A stretch of DNA of 64,000 nt from Roseovarius arcticus. Lineage in GTDB: Bacteria > Pseudomonadota > Alphaproteobacteria > Rhodobacterales > Rhodobacteraceae. A model generated the notes under the pieces. That model worked only from the letters and a program-made list of their open reading frames with translations, did not search any database and was not told where the DNA came from. The position numbers were made by a program, and so were the translations under genes. Positions 17,107-25,974 of the stretch are shown here, piece after piece (within the stretch, counting starts at the first letter, position 1; the number at the start of each line of letters is the position of its first letter). The DNA lies in assembly GCF_006125015.1 (NCBI RefSeq), contig NZ_SZZN01000002.1, positions 55,457 to 119,456 on the forward strand. Reading direction: 5' to 3'.

Positions 17107-18912
17107 TCAATCTGGTTCAGATGATCGCAGAATGAGCGCACCAATCGTCGCGGCTATGACCGACGCAATCAGCACTGCAAGCTTGACCGAGTTCACTGCC
17201 GCGCCGTCAAAGGCTGCTGTGGCGATGAAAATCGACATTGTGAAACCGATGCCTGCAAGGCAGCCGCCACCGATCATGTGCCGCCATGTCATGCCGGACG
17301 GGAGGTCCACGATGCCCGTTTTTACGGCCAACCAGCAAATAAAAACGATGCCAAGAGGTTTGCCGATGATCAGGCCCGCCATGACACCCAGAACTTCGGG
17401 TGTCGTCACATCAAATGATTTCCCGTAGAAAACGATCCCCGTGTTGAAGAACGCGAACAGCGGTAAGATCAGAAAGTTGGACCACCCTTCAAGCGCATGT
17501 TGCAGGTGATAGCCCGGCTCGCGCAGACGATCCAGCGCCTGTTGCAACAGGTGCAGAGACCGCGAAGAAACCGTCGCTGGAGACGTTTTTGCTACACGAA
17601 GCTCACGGTCAAACAAGGCGGATGTCTGTGCCGCCGCACCGGCGATATTTCCTGTGCGTCTGGACGGGATCGCGGCAGCAGTCAGTACACCGGCCAACGT
17701 CGCATGCAACCCGGACTCGTGCACGAAGAACCACAGCACCACACCCAAAATCAGATAGGGCGCACGCGCGTATACCTTGACCCTGTTCATGACAAGCATG
17801 GTTGCAAAGCCGCCACCGGCGATCAGCAATGGTTCGGCATTGATCCCCTCGCTATAGAAAACCGCGATCACAAGGATCGCGCCCAGATCATCTGCAATCG
17901 CAAGGGCCGTGATGAACACCTTGAGCGCCGGGGGAATACGGTCCCCAAGCAAGGCCAAAATCCCAAGTGTGAAGGCAATATCGGTGGCCATCGGCACGCC
18001 CCAGCCGTGCGCACTTGGATGATCCCAATTGAACGCCAGATAAATCAATGCCGGAGCTGCCATGCCACCTATCGCGCCCAGAAGGGGCAACGAGGCTTTG
18101 GAGAGTTCAGACAATTCACCGTCCACAAACTCGCGCTTGATCTCGATGCCAACCAACAGGAAAAACACAGCCATCAAGCCATCATTGACCCAAGCCTGCG
18201 CCGACAACGCAAACGTGGCTTCACCAATGCCTATGGAAATAATCAAGTCGCGCAGACGCTCATAGGCCGCGTCAAAGCCGACATTGACCATGATCAGTGC
18301 GGAAAAGGTCGCAAGGATCAATGCCATCCCTGCAGAGGCTGCCCAATTTTGGAATTCCGCGCCCGCCCGCATGATCCGGTGTCCCAGCGGCTTTTCAAGC
18401 GCTTCCATCAAAGACGCCTCGTCCCATGCCCCCTGATAAATGCGGCCATCAATGATCAGCCCACTATGATCCTCAAGACCCGCCTTCTTGGCAGCCGCCC
18501 GATCTTGCGTGACGCGATCCCATGTCTCGTCAGATCGAAAGTCGGCCCGGAAGCGTTTAACGTCGAGACCGATTTCCTGCGCCATACGCTCGACATCTTG
18601 CTTTTCGATCTCGCCGGAATGCTCAAGCAGCGCGCTATGCATGTCCAGGTAATTGCCTTGCCAGCCCGCAGCGACGGCCGCGCGCGCCGTGAGGTCCCGT
18701 TGGTCAGATTGGTTGGCGCAAGGGGCCTGACGGAATGCAACGACCGCCTGGTCTTGGTAAAGGTCTTGCGCAGCGGCCCGCATTATATCGCGCACCACGG
18801 ATGTGTAGTTGAAAGTGTAGTCGACATACCAGACGAGTTTCGACCGGCCGTTCACGGAGCCGGCGGTGAAATCGCGACTGGGATCAATTGGACTATCCGT
18901 CCTGCGCATCAT
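17107..18912 (-). CDS. nhaA: Thioredoxin-fold (DsbA-like) domain fused to NhaA Na+/H+ antiporter
   Basis: 601 residues. Residues about 20-185 resemble a DsbA/Thioredoxin_4 domain (KLVWYVDYTF start, LIIDGRIYQGAWDEASLMEALE end) but have no CxxC: the expected active site is YTFNYTSVV. From about 195 a complete NhaA follows with eleven or twelve membrane segments, FFLLVGIEIKREFVDGEL, ATDIAFTLGILALLG and the paired Asp in ALAIADDLGAI needed for transport. NhaA expels sodium in exchange for protons. The lost redox motif suggests a structural or sensing role for the N-terminal part. It stands alone, facing the SDR promoter with its 3' end. Confidence 0.92.
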   Translation of the reverse strand: MMRRTDSPIDPSRDFTAGSVNGRSKLVWYVDYTFNYTSVVRDIMRAAAQDLYQDQAVVAFRQAPCANQSDQRDLTARAAVAAGWQGNYLDMHSALLEHSGEIEKQDVERMAQEIGLDVKRFRADFRSDETWDRVTQDRAAAKKAGLEDHSGLIIDGRIYQGAWDEASLMEALEKPLGHRIMRAGAEFQNWAASAGMALILATFSALIMVNVGFDAAYERLRDLIISIGIGEATFALSAQAWVNDGLMAVFFLLVGIEIKREFVDGELSELSKASLPLLGAIGGMAAPALIYLAFNWDHPSAHGWGVPMATDIAFTLGILALLGDRIPPALKVFITALAIADDLGAILVIAVFYSEGINAEPLLIAGGGFATMLVMNRVKVYARAPYLILGVVLWFFVHESGLHATLAGVLTAAAIPSRRTGNIAGAAAQTSALFDRELRVAKTSPATVSSRSLHLLQQALDRLREPGYHLQHALEGWSNFLILPLFAFFNTGIVFYGKSFDVTTPEVLGVMAGLIIGKPLGIVFICWLAVKTGIVDLPSGMTWRHMIGGGCLAGIGFTMSIFIATAAFDGAAVNSVKLAVLIASVIAATIGALILRSSEPD

Positions 18913-18964
18913 GGCATCCTGAAACTAATTTGGCTCAGCAGTAAGCAATTTCGAACCATTGGCC

Positions 18965-20311
18965 TTAGCGGATGATATCGCTATCCGAGGTCTTCTTGCG
19001 CACCCCGCCGACTGTCGCTGCAGCTATGGGAGCAGCATCATTTCCCCAAGCTTGCCGGACAAAGGTTGCCAATGCTGCCACTTCATCATCAGACAACCGA
19101 TCACGGAACGGCGGCATCCGCAATCTGGACGGACGTGTCGCGGTCGACGGCAGCTGCGCCCCATTTAGGATCACATGCAGGAACCCGTCCGGTTCGTCCG
19201 CCAGCACGGTCGAATTGCCCACCAGTTCGGGGAACACCTCGTCAGCACCCATTCCGGTATTGAAGTGGCAGGCGTTGCAGTTGTCGAGATAGAGCCGCGC
19301 GCCGAGCTCCATATCCGGTGACGCCGCCAGCAGCATCGCGGCGGTCTCGGTGTCAGCCGGATCGGCAGAGGCCAAAGCGGGGGTATCCAACGCGTCATCG
19401 TCGGTCGCCACATGGCGCAGATACCTTGCCACAGCAGTGACGTCCGCATCGGTCATGTATTGCAGCGACTCATCGACGACGAGGGCCATTTCCCCAGCAA
19501 CGCCGCTGTGAGCATTGCGCCCGGACTGAAGGAAAGCCACCATCTGTGCCTCGTCCCACATCGCAGACGCGCTTCCGGGGCCACGCAACGCAGGGACCGC
19601 CCAACCGTCGATTATACCGCCTGACAGGAATGCGCTGTCGTCGGGCGTATATCCCGATTGGACAAAAAGTGCAGTGCGCGGGCTGTGGCAGGCGCTGCAA
19701 TGGCCCGGCCCTTCCACCAGATAGGCGCCCCTGTCGAGAACCGCATCGCCGTAGCGCGGCGCAAAGCCCGCGTCCTTATAAGCGACCCATTTCCATAGCC
19801 GCAGGCCCCAGCGCTGATTGAAAGGAAAGGAAAGCTCCGTCTCGGGCGGGTCGTTGGCGACCGGCTCCACGTCGTTCATCAGGTAGTCGTAAAGGCTGCC
19901 GATATCCGCCTCGCTCAGCTTGCGGTAGTTGGCCGAAGGCATGGCGGGATAAAGGTGGCGCCCTTCCTCGTCGATCCCGTCGTAAAGTGCTGCGCGAAAA
20001 TCCGCCAAAGTCCAATCACCGATGCCATGCTCGGGATCAGGCGTGATGTTTGATGAATAGATCGTGCCAAGTGGACTTTCGATCGGATAGCCGCCCGCGA
20101 AAGGTTCGCGGTCCTTGGCAGTGTGGCACGCCGCGCAATCGGCCAGCCGCATCACGTATTCGCCCGAACCGGAAACGACGATGTCGTCTGCCGCCAGATG
20201 AACCTGCGCGGGCGTTCGTTGCACAGGGACGAAAATGATGGCGAAAAGGACGACCACCGCCACCACGACCAATGCGCCAACGCCGCGCAGGACCTTGCCC
20301 ATAAGAGTCAT
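18965..20311 (-). CDS. Triheme membrane-anchored cytochrome c subunit of a GMC dehydrogenase
   Basis: 448 residues. A membrane anchor at about residues 10-30 (GVGALVVVAVVVLFAIIFVP) is followed by three haem-binding motifs: CAACH at 59-63, CSACH near 208 and CNACH near 347, as in gluconate 2-dehydrogenase and alcohol dehydrogenase cytochrome subunits. It would pass electrons from the flavoprotein to quinone or another cytochrome at the periplasmic face. Its ATG overlaps the stop of the GMC gene by four bases (ATGA), indicating translational coupling. It is the last gene of the three-gene operon. Confidence 0.9.
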   Translation of the reverse strand: MTLMGKVLRGVGALVVVAVVVLFAIIFVPVQRTPAQVHLAADDIVVSGSGEYVMRLADCAACHTAKDREPFAGGYPIESPLGTIYSSNITPDPEHGIGDWTLADFRAALYDGIDEEGRHLYPAMPSANYRKLSEADIGSLYDYLMNDVEPVANDPPETELSFPFNQRWGLRLWKWVAYKDAGFAPRYGDAVLDRGAYLVEGPGHCSACHSPRTALFVQSGYTPDDSAFLSGGIIDGWAVPALRGPGSASAMWDEAQMVAFLQSGRNAHSGVAGEMALVVDESLQYMTDADVTAVARYLRHVATDDDALDTPALASADPADTETAAMLLAASPDMELGARLYLDNCNACHFNTGMGADEVFPELVGNSTVLADEPDGFLHVILNGAQLPSTATRPSRLRMPPFRDRLSDDEVAALATFVRQAWGNDAAPIAAATVGGVRKKTSDSDIIR

Positions 20312-22077
20312 ACCAGTGGTCCCGGATTGGAGAGATATTTCGTGCGGATCGCATCGAGCGTCCAGTAGGCAAGTCCGCCGAGCAACCCGGTGGGATTGTA
20401 CTGGATGTTCTGCGGGAACGACCCCGCCCCCAGCGCAAAGACGTTATGTGCGTCCCATGCCTGTTGATAGGGATTGAGCACCGACGTGGTCGGATCGTCC
20501 CCCATCGCCGTGCCGCCGACGTTGTGTGTCGACTGGTAGGGGCGCACGTCGTAATGCGATCCCGCTGCCTTATAGGACGATCTATAGGACGTGGGATTCA
20601 TCGCCTCGACGATCGGTTCGATCTTAGATTTCATGAACTGGGTCATGCGGATGTCGTTGTCTTTCCAGTCGAAGGTCATCCGCATCAGGGGACGTCCGTG
20701 TTTGTCGGTATAGGTGGGATCAAGGTCGAGGTAGCAATCCCGATAGGCCATGTTCGACCCGTGCGATCCGACGCTCATCGCATGGCCGTACCAATCCTTG
20801 ACTCCCTGCTTCCAACCCGCACCCCACGCGGGCACGCCTGCAGGCAACGACATGGACCGGATCGGCTGGCCGTTGGATTGCCCGGAATTGATATAGCTAC
20901 CGCCGATGAAACCTTCGGCTGCAAAATCAATCTGGTTGGTCGCAAAATCGTCGATGACATATGCCGTCGATCCCGAGCCGATAAACGGATTGAATTCGAC
21001 ATCCTCAAAATACGCGCTGGTGCCACCGGTCATTTGATAGGAGTAGTTACGTCCTGTGACACCGGTCCCTGTCGCCGGATCGTAGGGCTCGCCGATCCCC
21101 GATAGCAGGCACAGGTGGGTATTGTGCAGCGAATAGGCCGCCATGATGACCAAGTCGGCGGGTTGAAAGACCTCTTCCTGCGCGGATTCATCAAAATAGG
21201 TCACGCCAGTCGCCGTCTTGCCATCCTCGGCCAATTCGACCTTCAGAACCTCGCAATGGGTGCGGTAGCTGAAATTCTCATAGCGCTTCAGCGCGTCGAG
21301 AATGCAAGTCTGCGGTGAGGATTTGGAATAGTTGAGGCAACCATAGCGCTCGCAGAAACCGCAGTAATTACAGGGACCAAGTTGCATTCCGTACTCGTTG
21401 ACATAAGCCTCGCTGGCATTGGCGGCGGGCATCGGAAACGGATGTAACCCCATCGCCTCGGCCTGATCGCGGAACATGCGCGGCCCCAGTTGCATCTGGA
21501 GGGGCGGCATCGGGAAATCACGTGCGCGCGGTGCCTCAAACGGGTTGCCGCCTGGCACGATCGCGCCCTTGATATTCCCTGCCTGACCGGAAATTCCCAG
21601 CATATATTCAAAGCGGTCGAAATAGGGCTCGAGTTCGTCGTAGGTGACGCCCCAGTCCTGAATCGTCATGCCGTCGGGGATGATAGCGGCCCCGAACGTC
21701 TCAGAAACGTAGGATTTCAATCGCAATTCCTCGGCCAAGGGTCGCCAAGTGTTGCCGTTCCAATGAACACCTGCGCCCCCTACCCCATCGCCCGGCAAAA
21801 ACGACCCCAAATGCCGCATTGGCAGGGCGGTATCTTGTGTGCCGTGCCGCAGGGTCAGCGTCGAATTGACAGGCTTTTGCATGAAGCCGTACCGCACTCC
21901 GTAGCGTAACTCGTCTGCCACGTTGGGGTATTGAAAGTCGGGCACCGTGTCCCGATCCGCGCCGCGTTCAAGTGCGAGAATTTCAAGGCCTTCCTTAGCC
22001 AGTTCGATGCCTGCCATCGACCCGGTCCATCCAAGCCCGATGATAACGACGTCTTTTTTGGGGTCTGTGCGTGCCAT
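20308..22077 (-). CDS. GMC-family flavoprotein, gluconate 2-dehydrogenase alpha-like subunit
   Basis: 589 residues. VVIIGLGWTGSMAGIELAKE near the N-terminus is the FAD-binding Rossmann motif; GAGVHWNGNTWR and the C-terminal STHNVGGTAMGDDP (catalytic His-Asn region) and GLLGGLAYWTLDAIR complete the GMC fold. A Cys-rich insert GPCNYCGFCERYGCLNY near residue 240 is typical of gluconate/sorbitol dehydrogenase large subunits. The substrate is probably a sugar acid or polyol and cannot be fixed from sequence. No signal peptide is present; export would ride on the Tat signal of the small subunit encoded three bases upstream. Confidence 0.9.
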   Translation of the reverse strand: MARTDPKKDVVIIGLGWTGSMAGIELAKEGLEILALERGADRDTVPDFQYPNVADELRYGVRYGFMQKPVNSTLTLRHGTQDTALPMRHLGSFLPGDGVGGAGVHWNGNTWRPLAEELRLKSYVSETFGAAIIPDGMTIQDWGVTYDELEPYFDRFEYMLGISGQAGNIKGAIVPGGNPFEAPRARDFPMPPLQMQLGPRMFRDQAEAMGLHPFPMPAANASEAYVNEYGMQLGPCNYCGFCERYGCLNYSKSSPQTCILDALKRYENFSYRTHCEVLKVELAEDGKTATGVTYFDESAQEEVFQPADLVIMAAYSLHNTHLCLLSGIGEPYDPATGTGVTGRNYSYQMTGGTSAYFEDVEFNPFIGSGSTAYVIDDFATNQIDFAAEGFIGGSYINSGQSNGQPIRSMSLPAGVPAWGAGWKQGVKDWYGHAMSVGSHGSNMAYRDCYLDLDPTYTDKHGRPLMRMTFDWKDNDIRMTQFMKSKIEPIVEAMNPTSYRSSYKAAGSHYDVRPYQSTHNVGGTAMGDDPTTSVLNPYQQAWDAHNVFALGAGSFPQNIQYNPTGLLGGLAYWTLDAIRTKYLSNPGPLV

Positions 22078-22080
22078 CGT

Positions 22081-22782
22081 TCAGGTCCTTTCGCCAGCGA
22101 TCGACACGGGGCCGAGCGGGTAAGCGACATTGTCCATCGCGGGATCGTTCCATTCGAGAAAGCTGGCCCGCGCGCCTGGAAAGCCGATATGAACCCATCC
22201 CGACATGCCATGATTGCCGCCGTAACGCGGGTCGCTGAAATAGCCTTCTTTGGTGTTCTGAAGCAGAACATCAAAGAAATCGCGCAAGGCGTCCGGCAGA
22301 TTAACTTCACCGCCGTCGAGCGCAGTCAGCGAAGCGTCCTGCGCAACTGGGTCCAGTTCGGCAAATGCCGCGCCCTTGTTCTCGCGGCACCAATCGTCGA
22401 ACGCCTTGATGCCATCGCGATAGATCTGCGCGGGCGACAGCGACGATTGAAAGCCCAAAAGCGGATCCGCCCCTGGGTCGTGCGGACCCTTCATGTACCA
22501 GTCGGCAGCGGTGCCAAAATCATCGGCAAGCTGGCGGTCGATGAACACCGCAACACGTGCCTCGGCGGCACCCGGCCCTTCGCCTTCCGACGGGATAAGT
22601 CGCGATGTCGCGGCCTGTACAAATGCCCATTCTTCAGCTGAAAAAGCTGTTGGTATGTAATCGGTGAGCGCCGGAACCGTAGCTTGCCCAAAAACGGGCC
22701 GCGCCAGAGACACAAGTGCCGTACCGGCCAGGCCAGATGCCATGAACCCGCGTCTCGATGGAGTGAAATCCTGTGTCGACAT
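22081..22782 (-). CDS. Gluconate 2-dehydrogenase subunit 3 family protein (Tat-exported)
   Basis: 233 residues. The N-terminus SRRGFMASGLAGTALVSL is a twin-arginine signal. The body contains SAEEWAFVQAATSRLIPSEGEGPGAAEARVAVFIDRQLA and DWYMKGPHDPGADP, standard for the small gamma subunit of membrane-bound gluconate dehydrogenases. The ending GMSGWVHIGFPGARA also fits. This subunit carries the folded flavoprotein across the membrane and stabilises it (family knowledge). It is the first gene of the operon; its upstream region carries an FNR-like box homologous to the SDR promoter. Confidence 0.9.
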   Translation of the reverse strand: MSTQDFTPSRRGFMASGLAGTALVSLARPVFGQATVPALTDYIPTAFSAEEWAFVQAATSRLIPSEGEGPGAAEARVAVFIDRQLADDFGTAADWYMKGPHDPGADPLLGFQSSLSPAQIYRDGIKAFDDWCRENKGAAFAELDPVAQDASLTALDGGEVNLPDALRDFFDVLLQNTKEGYFSDPRYGGNHGMSGWVHIGFPGARASFLEWNDPAMDNVAYPLGPVSIAGERT

Positions 22783-23160
22783 TTATATACCACCTTCCGG
22801 TCGCGGCCCACCTCATGTCCATGAGAAGGAACTCTACATTTAATTGCTGCAACGGTTACGAGACCGAAGCGCTCCGACATATATTGGTGGCACCCTTCAA
22901 AGGTGCCTTGCTGCCCGCCGGATACAACCGCCGTGTCTCCATCAGATCATAAAAGGGGTCGCCATGGCCTAACCTCGATCAGTCTCCTGTTGTCAAACGT
23001 GTCGTAGACATAACCCAACCATGGCGATGCCTGACCATTGTCGCCGCTATTGCGGATTATAATCCCTTACGGGGAATGCAGCCGGATCAAGACGCCATGT
23101 CCCGACCTCACAATGGGAAACAAGAAACCGGGCTGATGCCCTTGAAAGAGGAAGACCAAA
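22783..23160. other. Divergent intergenic region between the GMC operon and the DUF6789 gene
   Basis: Holds the FNR-like box at 22969-22982 and no gene. The 60 bases around the box resemble the SDR promoter segment at about 17010-17062, read toward the GMC operon. Confidence 0.5.
22969..23010 (+). promoter_or_regulatory. Crp/Fnr-type box between divergent genes
   Basis: CTAACCTCGATCAG at 22969-22982, then TAGACA at 23005-23010 exactly 22 bases later, reading toward 23161. Read the other way, TATGAT lies 17 bases from the box and the flank matches the SDR promoter, so it may serve the GMC operon as well. Confidence 0.6.
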
Positions 23161-23601
23161 ATGAAAAATGTCTCAGCAGGCCTTGTCGCCGGATTCGTTG
23201 CAACTGTCGTCCTGTCAGCGATGATGGTTGTCAAAGGTATGATGGGCGTGATGCCCGAACTGGATGTCGCCGCAATGATCGGCATGATGATGGGCGCGTC
23301 CGTCGCAGTCGGATGGATCATCCACTTCATGATCGGCACAATTGCATGGGGCGGCGGATTTGCCCTGCTTTACGATGTGATCCCCGGAGGCAGTGCTGTT
23401 GGTAAGGGCATTGTCTTTGGTGTGGCTGCATGGCTTGGCATGATGATCGTCGTGATGCCAATGGCGGGTGCCGGATTTTTCGGCATGAATTTGGGCGTGA
23501 TGGCACCAATTATGACGTTATTGCTCCACATTGTGTACGGAGCCGTCTTGGGCGGCGTCTACGGCATGCTCCTGCAGCGCCGAACGCTCAACGCAGCATG
23601 A
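23161..23601 (+). CDS. Four-helix membrane protein, DUF6789 type
   Basis: 146 residues, very rich in Met and Gly, with about four hydrophobic segments (LVAGFVATVVLSAMMVVKGMMG, AVGWIIHFMIGTIAWGGGFALLY, GVAAWLGMMIVVMPM, LLLHIVYGAVLGGVYGML). ATG 23161 follows a GAAAGAGGAAGA site. It matches a widespread uncharacterised family often found in bacterial stress islands. No catalytic or metal motif is obvious apart from Met-rich helices. It has a candidate FNR-like promoter 180 bases upstream. Confidence 0.75.
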   Translation: MKNVSAGLVAGFVATVVLSAMMVVKGMMGVMPELDVAAMIGMMMGASVAVGWIIHFMIGTIAWGGGFALLYDVIPGGSAVGKGIVFGVAAWLGMMIVVMPMAGAGFFGMNLGVMAPIMTLLLHIVYGAVLGGVYGMLLQRRTLNAA

Positions 23602-23693
23602 CTTCGCCGCACTTTTTCTCATATCGGCCTGTCCAACGCGAATATTGATGCGTTGTAGTGTTTTACACTGGCGTTCTTGGTTTCTATGCAAAG

Positions 23694-23810
23694 GCATAGT
23701 CCAGACTGTCACCGACAGCATCTTCGCCATGGATGAGTTCGACCCCGCCTACGCGCATCTTGCGAAGGGACATGCCGTTGGCAAGGTCGTCATTGGAGCC
23801 GGAAACCGAG
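23694..23810 (+). pseudogene. Zinc alcohol dehydrogenase, C-terminal relic
   Basis: About 40 codons read GIVQTVTDSIFAMDEFDPAY then AHLAKGHAVGKVVIGAG, the final helix and strand of medium-chain dehydrogenases (the ...ahl.G...GKvVi ending). No stop separates it from the next gene in the same frame, and upstream DNA belongs to the DUF6789 gene, so this is only a leftover 3' end. Confidence 0.5.
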
Positions 23811-23866
23811 AGATGCGCGCCAAGATCAATAGGGCGTCTGGTCGCGTCAATCATCAGGGAGGACAC

Positions 23867-24256
23867 ATGTCAGATCAAGATTTTCAGGCTATCGGTGCCG
23901 CCCAACAGCGTGACCGAGCGCTGTCAAGATGGGCCAATGAGGGAGGCTCGGGTCAATGCGGTCGTGAAACCGATTTGGCATCCGGTCGTGTTCAAGCGGA
24001 AATGCCTTCGGTCGATAATGCCCAGATGGGCCTCCTTCATATCCGGGTGATTGCTCTGGAGAACCTGGTCATCGCCTTGTTGGCAACCGCATCAGGTCCG
24101 CAGTTAGAACTGGCACGCGACATGGCGCGTACCATTGAGCCCCGGATCGGTGCTAGCCCTCATCCTCTGACGATCCGCGCCGCATCCCACGTGAATGATC
24201 TTATCGAGCGATCTGCGCGGTTCCGCGCAACGACACCTATTGGAGCTGAGAACTGA
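23867..24256 (+). CDS. Hypothetical 129-residue helical protein
   Basis: Starts at ATG 23867 with a good GGGAGGAC site. The protein is polar at first (MSDQDFQAIGAAQQRDRALS) and then helical (MGLLHIRVIALENLVIALLATASGPQLELARDMARTIEPR). I do not recognise a family. The clear ribosome binding site and coding-like composition argue that it is real. It has no signal peptide and no Cys cluster beyond one Cys. The ADH relic directly in front suggests it was once downstream of a dehydrogenase gene. Confidence 0.6.
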   Translation: MSDQDFQAIGAAQQRDRALSRWANEGGSGQCGRETDLASGRVQAEMPSVDNAQMGLLHIRVIALENLVIALLATASGPQLELARDMARTIEPRIGASPHPLTIRAASHVNDLIERSARFRATTPIGAEN

Positions 24257-24309
24257 CCCGTTCCATGAGGGCGCTGCTCCGATCACCATCACACTGGGAC
24301 GGATGCCCA

Positions 24310-24438
24310 TAAGTTAAAGGCCCTAAACCCTTCGGCCTCTCCCCTTACAGGCATGATGAGACTGTTTACGCCACCTGCAAACAGCAAGAATGCTGATCCC
24401 ATCAAAAGGGCTGTCAGTGGTAGAAAGCTTCTTATCAT
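24310..24438 (-). pseudogene. MFS transporter, N-terminal relic
   Basis: From ATG 24438, preceded by GGAGAACTTGGAC, the minus strand reads MIRSFLPLTALLMGSAFLLF, AGGVNSLIMPVRGEAEGF. This is the first membrane helix and loop of a major facilitator transporter of the type common in rhodobacteria. The frame then loses similarity near 24315 and ends in the 3' region of the opposing gene. Only the start of the gene survives. Confidence 0.6.
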
Positions 24439-24623
24439 TGTCCAAGTTCTCCCTGTCACGACCATTGAATACGTGATCGGCGAGAGGAGTCTTTACCTTT
24501 GGAAATCGCTTTGATTTCCGTTCCGTGAAACCATGATACGACTACTGAGACTTCGTCAGACTTGTCTGCCAGCTATTTGCTATCGCTCTGTCGACACTGG
24601 ATCAGAGAAATCGACACTGGGAC

Positions 24624-24665
24624 CTAACATCGATCAGTCCCCCATCGTCCAACGTGATGTAGGGA
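24624..24665 (+). promoter_or_regulatory. Crp/Fnr-type box and -10 of the MDR oxidoreductase gene
   Basis: CTAACATCGATCAG at 24624-24637 and TAGGGA at 24660-24665, 22 bases apart; TGTAGGGAT also gives an extended -10. The gene starts at 24777. The rest of 24439-24776 holds no gene that I can support. Confidence 0.65.
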
Positions 24666-24776
24666 TCACGAAGATGTGGCGATGCCACTCCTTTATCACC
24701 GAACCAAAGACACATCGCTTCCCGCGCTCGGTCACCGGTCGCTTGGCCTTACATTACCGACAGGAGATCATTATTC

Positions 24777-25841
24777 ATGTCCCAATCCCTGACAATTAAC
24801 CGCCAACTCGTGCTGGCCGAACGGCCACAGGGCGAACCCAACAAAGACACCCTGCGCCTTGAAACGAGCACCGTACCTAAACCTGCGCCGGGCCAGATAC
24901 TGTTGCGCACCGAATACCTGTCGCTTGATCCCTACATGCGCGGCCGGATGAGCGACGCGCCCTCTTACGCGGCACCTGTAGCTTTGGGCGCAGTGATGGA
25001 AGGTGGCACAGTCGCACAGGTCGTCGTCTCGCATCTGGAGGGGTTCAACCCAGGTGACTGGGTGCTGTGCGCGAATGGCTGGCAAGATTTCGCGGTTTCG
25101 GATGGAGAAGGTGTCACCGTCCTTGGCCCTGATCTTGCGCATCCATCATGGGCGCTAGGGATTATGGGAATGCCGGGATTTACAGCCTGGGCAGGCTTGA
25201 CCCAGATCGGACTGCCAAAGCCGGACGAGACTGTTTGCGTGGCGGCGGCAACCGGGCCGGTTGGTGCCACGGTCGGGCAGATTGCCAAGCTGATGGGATG
25301 CACTGTCGTGGGCATCGCAGGCGGCGCAGAGAAGTGTGCTTTTGCCGTCAATGACTTGGGGTTTGACGCCTGTATCGACCATAAATCAGATGGGTTTGCC
25401 AACCAGCTGAAAGCTGCCACGCCCAAGGGCATCGACGTCTATTTCGAAAATGTTGGCGGTGCTGTGTTTGACGCTGTTCTGCCACTGCTTAACACTGCGG
25501 CCCGCATTCCGCTCTGTGGCCTCGTGTCGGGCTACAATGCCACTGCCTTACCGACCGGGCCGGACCGGATGGGCTGGCTTATGGGTCAAATCCTGCGAAA
25601 GCGCCTGACCATGCGAGGCTTCATCATCTTTCAGGATTTCGGGCATCTCTACCCTGAGTTTGCCACCGCGATGACCGACTGGCTTGCGGCCGGCAAGATT
25701 CACTACCGAGAAGAGGTGATCGAGGGTCTGGAAGCTGCGCCGCGTGCGTTCATCGGCCTGCTGCGTGGGGAGAGTTTTGGCAAACGGGTGATCCATGTGG
25801 GTCCCGAAAAAATGATCGAAAACAAGGAAGGCGTAATATGA
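24777..25841 (+). CDS. NADP-dependent oxidoreductase, CurA/PTGR-like MDR family
   Basis: 354 residues. The start MSQSLTINRQLVLAERPQGEP and LSLDPYMRGRM are hallmarks of the zinc-free MDR branch that includes E. coli CurA and prostaglandin reductases. AAATGPVGATVGQIAK is the NADP-binding loop; YFENVGG and the ending FGKRVIHVGP follow. These enzymes reduce double bonds of enones using NADPH. A good site (GACAGGAG) precedes ATG 24777. Its stop overlaps the ATG of the DJ-1-type relic (ATGA), showing a former two-gene operon. Confidence 0.9.
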   Translation: MSQSLTINRQLVLAERPQGEPNKDTLRLETSTVPKPAPGQILLRTEYLSLDPYMRGRMSDAPSYAAPVALGAVMEGGTVAQVVVSHLEGFNPGDWVLCANGWQDFAVSDGEGVTVLGPDLAHPSWALGIMGMPGFTAWAGLTQIGLPKPDETVCVAAATGPVGATVGQIAKLMGCTVVGIAGGAEKCAFAVNDLGFDACIDHKSDGFANQLKAATPKGIDVYFENVGGAVFDAVLPLLNTAARIPLCGLVSGYNATALPTGPDRMGWLMGQILRKRLTMRGFIIFQDFGHLYPEFATAMTDWLAAGKIHYREEVIEGLEAAPRAFIGLLRGESFGKRVIHVGPEKMIENKEGVI

Positions 25842-25959
25842 ATGTCCTGAAGGTTCTGACGTCGCACGATGCCTTTGGCGATACAGGCATGTAACCGGTT
25901 TCTGATTGGAAGAACTTGCGGAACCCTACTATGTTCTGAGTGACACCGACAGCAGATGA
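25838..25959 (+). pseudogene. DJ-1/PfpI-type (class I GATase-like) relic
   Basis: ATG 25838 overlaps the previous stop. It reads MNVLKVLTSHDAFGDTGM then TAA; in another frame the sequence resumes as LEELAEPYYVLSDTDSR and TGA at 25957-25959. This is the first 40 residues of a type 1 glutamine amidotransferase-domain protein (usual start MNVLMVLTSHDxLGDTGxKTGFWLEE) with a small indel and the remaining about 190 residues deleted. Confidence 0.65.
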
Positions 25960-25974
25960 CGCTGGAGGATTGGA

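Noticed and set aside
17497..18975. Plus-strand open frame of 492 codons
   Set aside because: It is antisense to the NhaA fusion; NhaA membrane segments and transport Asp residues are on the minus strand.
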